Assembly (NCBI RefSeq): GCF_001456155.1
Contig: NZ_CP013293.1
Span: forward strand, 3,410,001 to 3,474,000
Length of the DNA: 64,000 nucleotides
Reading direction: 5' to 3'
Source of the DNA: Chryseobacterium sp. IHB B 17019
Lineage (GTDB): Bacteria > Bacteroidota > Bacteroidia > Flavobacteriales > Weeksellaceae
Shown here: positions 59,625-64,000 of the stretch, one piece after another
Layout of the letters: every line of letters begins with the position of its first letter
Numbering within the stretch: the stretch's first letter is position 1
Notes under the pieces: model-generated
Told to the model about the DNA's origin: nothing
What the model saw: the letters and a program-made list of their open reading frames with translations, nothing else
The model's database searches: none
Program-made: the position numbers and the translations under genes

Positions 59625-60068
59625 TTACTTTTCCGAGTCCGGGACGAATTCCAAGCTGATCGAATTCATACAGTAACGCAGTCCCGTCGGTTTCGGCCCA
59701 TCGTCAAAAACGTGTCCCAAATGTGAATCACATCTTTTACAAAGTACCTCTACTCTCTCCATTCCGTAGGCTGTATCTCTTTTATAATACACTCCTTCTT
59801 TATCGGCTTCAAAGAAACTTGGCCAACCGCAACTGCTGGAAAATTTTGAGGTCGAACGGAACAAATGATTACCACAAACCGCACAATAATACTCTCCCAA
59901 TTCATCAAATTCATTATACTTTCCGGTAAAAGGCCTTTCCGTTGCAGCCTCTCTCGCGATGGTATATAAATCGGGAGCAAGGATTTTCTTCCATTCATCA
60001 TTAGAAATATCCAGTTTTGTAGTATTTGTCCTTGAATAATATGGATTGTTTTTTGCTTCGTTTTCCAT
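59625..60068 (-). CDS. msrB: Peptide-methionine (R)-S-oxide reductase
   Basis: 147 residues. Zinc-binding pairs CAVCGNHL and CKRCDSHLGHVFDDGP, CGWPSFFEA, and the catalytic Cys in RYCMNSISLEF are all present. It reduces methionine R-sulfoxide in damaged proteins. There is no signal peptide, so it is cytoplasmic. The gene stands alone; no MsrA gene is beside it. Confidence 0.96.
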   Translation of the reverse strand: MENEAKNNPYYSRTNTTKLDISNDEWKKILAPDLYTIAREAATERPFTGKYNEFDELGEYYCAVCGNHLFRSTSKFSSSCGWPSFFEADKEGVYYKRDTAYGMERVEVLCKRCDSHLGHVFDDGPKPTGLRYCMNSISLEFVPDSEK

Positions 60069-60115
60069 AGATTTATTTAAATATTTTTTTGATATTAGTT
60101 TAAATTAAAATATTA

Positions 60116-60250
60116 AACACATAAGTTCATTTAAGATTAAAATTACACAACAAAGAAGAACACATAGTCTTTTTAAAATCTTTGATTTTCTTCTTATGTG
60201 ATCTTAATTATTTTCAAAGCTTTAAACTTTCTTAAGTGTTCTAATGTGAT
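60116..60250. repeat. AT-rich intergenic inverted repeat (CACATAAG...CTTATGTG type)
   Basis: Arms around CACATAAGTTC and TTTAAGATTAAAATT on the left pair imperfectly with CTTCTTATGTGATCTTAATT and CTTAAGTGTTCTAATGTG on the right. It looks like a dispersed intergenic element; no gene is seen in it. Confidence 0.45.
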
Positions 60251-60300
60251 TAAAAATCTTTTGTGGCTAGATTAAGTATAAACTTCACAACCAAAATTAC

Positions 60301-60308
60301 TAAATTTG
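60301..60308 (+). promoter_or_regulatory. -7 promoter box (TAAATTTG) of the DUF445 gene
   Basis: A perfect TANNTTTG box 5 bases before the ATG at 60314. It lies inside the longer frame from the GTG at 60263, which argues against that start. Confidence 0.5.
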
Positions 60309-60313
60309 AGAAT

Positions 60314-61558
60314 ATGAATGATGAAGCAAAAAGAAAACAGCTAAGAAAATATAAGGCATTTGCCACAGGATTGTTTGTTTTGATGGCGGTGATTTTTATT
60401 ATCATGACGATTCTTCAAAAAACGAATGATTCACATTGGATTGGCTATGTGCGGGCTTTCTCGGAAGCGGCAATGGTAGGTGCTTTGGCAGACTGGTTCG
60501 CGGTTACTGCACTTTTCCGCCATCCGCTTGGATTACCGATTCCGCATACCAATTTAATTGAAAACAGTAAAGAAAAGTTAGGTGATAATCTGGGAAGTTT
60601 TGTGGTGAGCAACTTCCTTTCACCACAAAATATCCGTCCGTATATTCAAAAATTAAAGATCTCAAATTTTGTCGGAGAATGGCTTGGAAAGGAGAAAAAT
60701 CAGGAAGTTTTGATTAAAAATCTCTCGGATATTGTTTTAGACATTCTGAATAAGCTGGATGATTCTGAAGTAAGCCATTTTATCAGCAAAAAAGTTACGG
60801 AGATGACTGATAATATTAAGTTTAACGCTATTCTCGGAAACGGAATCAATTATCTTTTAGACAAAAATGATCACCAGAAAATCATCACAAATCTTTCATC
60901 TCAAATTAAAAATTACATCATCGAAAATGATGAAATGATTCAGGAGCGAGTGAAAAAAGGTAGTTATTCTTTCATACCGTCTTTTGTAGATAACAAAATT
61001 GCTGATAAAATTGCGAGCGGACTTGCAGATTTTTTTAAAGAAGTGGAAGAAGATCCTGAACATGAAATCAGAAGTTTAATTACAAAAAGGATTTACGAAT
61101 TTTCCGTTGATTTAAAAGAAGATCCGAAATGGGAAGACGAGTTTAAAGACATCAAAAACAATCTCCTGAAAAATGATAAGCTGGATGAATACTCCAATGA
61201 CATCTGGATTTCCATTAAAAATACATTGAAAAAAGAACTACAGGACGATGAATCTTCATTAAAAAATTATTTAACTAAAAACCTGAATGAATTTTCACAA
61301 AATCTTAAAACTGACGAAAATCTTCAAAATAAAATCGATCATTGGGTTCGTGTAACGGCTTACAAATACATTCTTAAAAATACCCATCAGTTTGGAAGTC
61401 TTATCAGCTCGACCGTTGGGAACTGGCAGGGAAAAGAACTAAGCGAAAAGCTGGAGCTGGAAGTTGGGAAAGATCTCCAGTTCATCCGGGTCAACGGAAC
61501 TTTGGTCGGCGGATTGGTTGGGTTGCTCATTTATACAATTGCTCATTTCTTCCTCTGA
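60314..61558 (+). CDS. DUF445 (YjiN-like) membrane protein
   Basis: 414 residues from the ATG at 60314. Two hydrophobic helices lie near the N-terminus (~16-37 and 48-70, with GALADWFAVTALFRHPLGLPIPHT, the family's hallmark segment split here), a long charged helical region follows (~100-380), and one hydrophobic helix closes the protein (GGLVGLLIYTIAHFFL). DUF445 proteins are inner-membrane proteins of unknown role. The start was placed after the promoter box; the upstream GTG at 60263 would add 17 residues. Confidence 0.9.
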   Translation: MNDEAKRKQLRKYKAFATGLFVLMAVIFIIMTILQKTNDSHWIGYVRAFSEAAMVGALADWFAVTALFRHPLGLPIPHTNLIENSKEKLGDNLGSFVVSNFLSPQNIRPYIQKLKISNFVGEWLGKEKNQEVLIKNLSDIVLDILNKLDDSEVSHFISKKVTEMTDNIKFNAILGNGINYLLDKNDHQKIITNLSSQIKNYIIENDEMIQERVKKGSYSFIPSFVDNKIADKIASGLADFFKEVEEDPEHEIRSLITKRIYEFSVDLKEDPKWEDEFKDIKNNLLKNDKLDEYSNDIWISIKNTLKKELQDDESSLKNYLTKNLNEFSQNLKTDENLQNKIDHWVRVTAYKYILKNTHQFGSLISSTVGNWQGKELSEKLELEVGKDLQFIRVNGTLVGGLVGLLIYTIAHFFL

Positions 61559-61587
61559 AAAAACATTAACCAAACTATAACTTAACC

Positions 61588-62469
61588 ATGAAAAAAATCT
61601 TCACTCTCTTATTTTCTTTAAGCTTAACATTTTTCCTCTGTCAGAAAGTTGAACTTAAGAAAGTAACAGATTCCTCACAAGTTTTCAAAGGGGAAATTGC
61701 TGGAAATCCTATCACTCTTCAATTGAATTTCAGCGGCATTATTGACTATCACCAATATCAGCATTTTGTAGACGGCTGGTATTATTATGATAAATACAAG
61801 AAAAAAATTCCGTTGACAGGAATTTATAATCTCGGTGATTTATACCTTTTTAACTTTGGAAATCAACAAAAAAATTCATCCAAAAATTTTAAACAGAAAA
61901 TTACCCGCAACCTCATCGAAAAATCAGACAGTATTGCAAAAAAATTAAAGGTAAAAGAAATTTTAAGTTTATCCGGACAGGACTTCAGCAAAGGGGTTTC
62001 TGGGAATTTTTACATGGGAAACAAAACATTTCCGGCTAAATTATTCACAAAAGATACCAGAATTTACCGCTATAATAATTATCTGACCTTACCGAAAAAT
62101 AAAAAGATCAACACTTACGATTTCATTAATCCTCGCGGAGGAAATGAACTGATTTCCTATGCCTCAGACAAGTCAGGAAACCGGGTTTTATTATATTTTG
62201 AAGAACTTTCCAACTTCAATTTTTGTGGAATGTGCGGTGCAAGTGACGGCGAAAAAGGCTATAGAATCATTTATTTTACCAACGACTGGAATTTCAAAAA
62301 GTATGAGGATTTTTTGACAGAAAGCTGTATTGAGAATATTTATGACACTAAGATTATGAAGAGTAAAGATCCTAAGATTTTAAAATTTAATATTCAAAAA
62401 ACCACGACTTCTCCGGCTTATACTTTAACTGTTGATGTGAAAAATGCTTCGGTTGTAAAGTCAAAATAA
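61588..62469 (+). CDS. Exported protein of unknown function
   Basis: 293 residues with a signal peptide (MKKIFTLLFSLSLTFFLC). The mature part is basic and rich in Lys, Asn and aromatic residues, with FNFCGMCGASDGEKGYR in the C-terminal half, where a CxxC pair might form a disulfide or bind metal. I recognise no family. It starts 29 bases after the DUF445 gene and may share its transcript. It is convergent with pyrD. Confidence 0.78.
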   Translation: MKKIFTLLFSLSLTFFLCQKVELKKVTDSSQVFKGEIAGNPITLQLNFSGIIDYHQYQHFVDGWYYYDKYKKKIPLTGIYNLGDLYLFNFGNQQKNSSKNFKQKITRNLIEKSDSIAKKLKVKEILSLSGQDFSKGVSGNFYMGNKTFPAKLFTKDTRIYRYNNYLTLPKNKKINTYDFINPRGGNELISYASDKSGNRVLLYFEELSNFNFCGMCGASDGEKGYRIIYFTNDWNFKKYEDFLTESCIENIYDTKIMKSKDPKILKFNIQKTTTSPAYTLTVDVKNASVVKSK

Positions 62470-62471
62470 AA

Positions 62472-62503
62472 CAAAAGAGAGTCACTACAACTCTCTTTTT
62501 TTA
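62472..62503. terminator. Shared terminator between the unknown exported protein gene and pyrD
   Basis: The perfect arms AAAAGAGAGT and ACTCTCTTTT enclose a 7-nt loop, with A and T runs on either side. Confidence 0.85.
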
Positions 62504-62509
62504 TCATTT

Positions 62510-63532
62510 TTATCTCGGTAATCTGCTTGCTCTTTTTAAAAGCTCTTTGTTGATTTCATTAATCAATTCCGGGCCTTCGTAAATAAATCCAGTGTATAAT
62601 TGAATCAAACTTGCTCCGGCATCCAGTTTTTCGATCGCATCTTTTGCCGTATGAATTCCACCAACTCCAATGATCGGGAAAGCTCTGTTGCTTTTTTCGG
62701 AAAGAAAACGAATCACTTCTGTTGATCTTTTGGTTAAAGGTTTTCCGGAAAGCCCGCCCATTTCGGATTTATTTTCTGAAGTTAATCCATCACGAGAAAG
62801 CGTAGTGTTTGTAGCAATTACTCCTGCTATTTTTGTATCTTTTACAATATCAATGATATCTAAAAGCTGATCATCCGTCAAATCCGGAGCTATTTTCAAT
62901 AGAATAGGTTTTGGATTTGATTTTTCTGAATTCATTTGCTGTAAAGTTCCCAACAATTGAGTTAAAGGCTCTTTATCCTGTAATTCGCGAAGATTTGGCG
63001 TGTTCGGGGAACTTACATTCACCACAAAATAATCCACATACGGGAAAAGTTTCTCGAAACAGATTTTGTAGTCGTTGACTGCTTCTTCGTTCGGAGTCAC
63101 TTTATTTTTACCGATATTTCCGCCGATCAGGACGTTTTTATTTTTCTTTAGCCTTTCAACAGCCGCATCTACTCCATCATTATTGAAACCCATTCTGTTG
63201 ATGATCGCAGAATCTTCCATCAAACGGAATAATCTCTTTTTATCGTTTCCGGGTTGACCCTTTGGCGTCAAAGTCCCGATTTCTATAAACCCGAAACCAA
63301 GATCTGAAAGTTCGTTGAAAAGCACTGCATTTTTATCAAAACCGGCAGCTAAACCCACCGGATTTTTAAATTTTAATCCAAAAACTTCTCTTTCTAATCT
63401 TTTGTCTTCAACAGGTTTTGGAAGGAAAAGTTTTGCTAAAAAAGAAAAATTCTTAAGCATCGAAAATGTAAAATAATGAACTTCTTCGGGATCGAATTTA
63501 AAAAGAATAGGACGAATAAGCGATTTGTACAT
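62510..63532 (-). CDS. pyrD: Dihydroorotate dehydrogenase, quinone-dependent (class 2)
   Basis: 340 residues. The N-terminal helical extension ([20 protein letters not shown]) marks the membrane-associated class 2. [15 protein letters not shown] and [20 protein letters not shown] bind FMN and substrate, and [14 protein letters not shown] carries the catalytic serine. It oxidises dihydroorotate to orotate with a quinone in pyrimidine synthesis. It has a -7 box upstream. Confidence 0.97.
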   Translation of the reverse strand: MYKSLIRPILFKFDPEEVHYFTFSMLKNFSFLAKLFLPKPVEDKRLEREVFGLKFKNPVGLAAGFDKNAVLFNELSDLGFGFIEIGTLTPKGQPGNDKKRLFRLMEDSAIINRMGFNNDGVDAAVERLKKNKNVLIGGNIGKNKVTPNEEAVNDYKICFEKLFPYVDYFVVNVSSPNTPNLRELQDKEPLTQLLGTLQQMNSEKSNPKPILLKIAPDLTDDQLLDIIDIVKDTKIAGVIATNTTLSRDGLTSENKSEMGGLSGKPLTKRSTEVIRFLSEKSNRAFPIIGVGGIHTAKDAIEKLDAGASLIQLYTGFIYEGPELINEINKELLKRASRLPR

Positions 63533-63547
63533 TGAAAAAAAGTTTTA

Positions 63548-63555
63548 CAAAAATA
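63548..63555 (-). promoter_or_regulatory. -7 promoter box (TATTTTTG, minus strand) of pyrD
   Basis: A perfect TANNTTTG box on the minus strand, 15 bases before the ATG; no TTG at -33. Confidence 0.45.
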
Positions 63556-63737
63556 CTTATTTTAAACTTAATCTTTGGCGAACTGATCATATTTTATCAA
63601 AAATTGTTTAAAATATTAAAAGAGTTTGTTTAAAATTTTTTAGAGCTTTTTCCCGCTTTTCATTGCAATCTTTTTTTGCAAAAAAGGATTTTCATTTCAA
63701 TCGGGGCTAGGATCACAGTCGTTAACTCAAATTATTT

Positions 63738-63765
63738 GTCATTGCGAGCAAAGCGAAACAATCTC
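63738..63765. repeat. Dispersed repeat fragment of the GTCATTGCGAG type
   Basis: GTCATTGCGAGCAAAGCGAA followed by ACAATCTC looks like a copy of a short repeat that recurs in many bacterial genomes, Bacteroidota among them. No second copy was found in this window. Confidence 0.5.
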
Positions 63766-63793
63766 ATTCAATACGCCCAAATAATAGTTCTGC

Positions 63794-63882
63794 TTGTCAT
63801 CCTGGAAGGATCTCTACTGTGTAATTTAAAAAAATATTATAACAGTCTTATTTTCATGCTTTAGATCCTTCCAGGATGACAA
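63794..63882. repeat. 20-bp perfect inverted repeat in the region upstream of pyrD
   Basis: The 20-bp arms TTGTCATCCTGGAAGGATCT (63794-63813) and its exact reverse complement (63863-63882) flank 49 bases of AT-rich sequence. The 394-base gap 63533-63926 otherwise holds the pyrD promoter and the repeat fragment at 63738; an open frame at 63676-63864 runs through these repeats and is not taken as a gene. Confidence 0.75.
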
Positions 63883-63926
63883 ACTTTATGTAATAAGAAA
63901 TAGCTAAAATCAAAAAATGTAAACCG

Positions 63927-64000
63927 CTAACCATACATGCTCAAATCGAAATTCAGAATATCTCCTACTCTTTTAAACTCCTCATCTATAGTGGCATTTA
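63927..64000 (-). CDS. C-terminal end of a gene cut by the right window edge
   Basis: On the minus strand, reading in from the window edge, an open frame encodes NATIDEEFKRVGDILNFDLS followed by MYG and a TAG stop. The amphipathic, charged composition looks like a genuine protein C-terminus, in contrast to the repeat region beyond it. Only 23 residues are visible, so no family is assigned. Confidence 0.55.
   Translation of the reverse strand, partial: NATIDEEFKRVGDILNFDLSMYG

Noticed and set aside
63676..63864. Open frame of 62 codons in the gap upstream of pyrD
   Set aside because: It runs straight through the dispersed repeat fragment and the 20-bp inverted repeat, has no start signal, and its translation has no protein-like pattern.

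Overview
The window is chromosomal DNA of a flavobacterium, most likely Chryseobacterium or a close relative (Weeksellaceae). The evidence is its AT-richness, type IX secretion tails, several TonB-dependent receptors, families confined to Bacteroidota (GLPGLI, XrtF exosortase, and what look like DUF4271, DUF4293, DUF4296, DUF5689 and DUF6146), and repeated use of the Bacteroidota promoter form TTG-N19-TANNTTTG. I found no tRNA, rRNA, CRISPR array, phage or transposase gene.

Layout. 1-4.5 kb: two tandem paralogous secreted lectin-like proteins with type IX sorting tails; the first is cut by the left edge. 4.5-12 kb: nitroreductase, nadB-nadC (NAD synthesis), a large TonB receptor, a four-helix membrane protein and asd. 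12-15.7 kb: cation efflux protein, XRE regulator, GLPGLI protein plus a small exported protein, and the exosortase pair XrtF with its associated membrane protein. 15.7-18.7 kb: an operon that looks like amino-sugar (cell-wall) recycling: AmgK-like kinase, stand-alone RapZ C-terminal domain, MurU-like nucleotidyltransferase, LOG protein. 19.5-26 kb: a PixA/AidA protein, then DUF5689 lipoprotein, TonB receptor and a divergent exported nuclease-like protein. 26.4-43.8 kb is mostly housekeeping: superoxide dismutase, rho, M28 peptidase, ABC exporter, psd-cdsA, ftsH, rsfS, birA, an operon of glycosyltransferase, DUF4296, tgt and LptF/G permease, then DUF4271 and hemD. 43.8-54.8 kb: oligopeptidase B, a two-component system, and a cysteine-rich block (repeat lipoprotein, small Cys-rich protein, TonB receptor carrying two HMA-like domains) suggesting metal handling, followed by AraC and OsmC proteins. 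55-58.6 kb: a TetR-controlled operon of thiolase, hotdog thioesterase and ketoacyl synthase. 58.7-64 kb: L,D-transpeptidase-like protein, msrB, DUF445, an unknown exported protein, pyrD, repeats, and the tail of one more gene.

The most interesting items are the metal-type locus with an HMA-TonB receptor fusion, the AmgK/RapZ-C/MurU operon, the nuclease/DUF5689/TonB-receptor trio, the TetR lipid operon with a visible operator, a Tgt without its zinc cysteines, interleaved divergent promoters between rho and its neighbour, many TANNTTTG boxes only a few bases from start codons, and a 29-nt palindromic repeat present twice in identical form. Start codons were moved inward from the longest reading frame where a signal peptide, a promoter box or a family start supported it.
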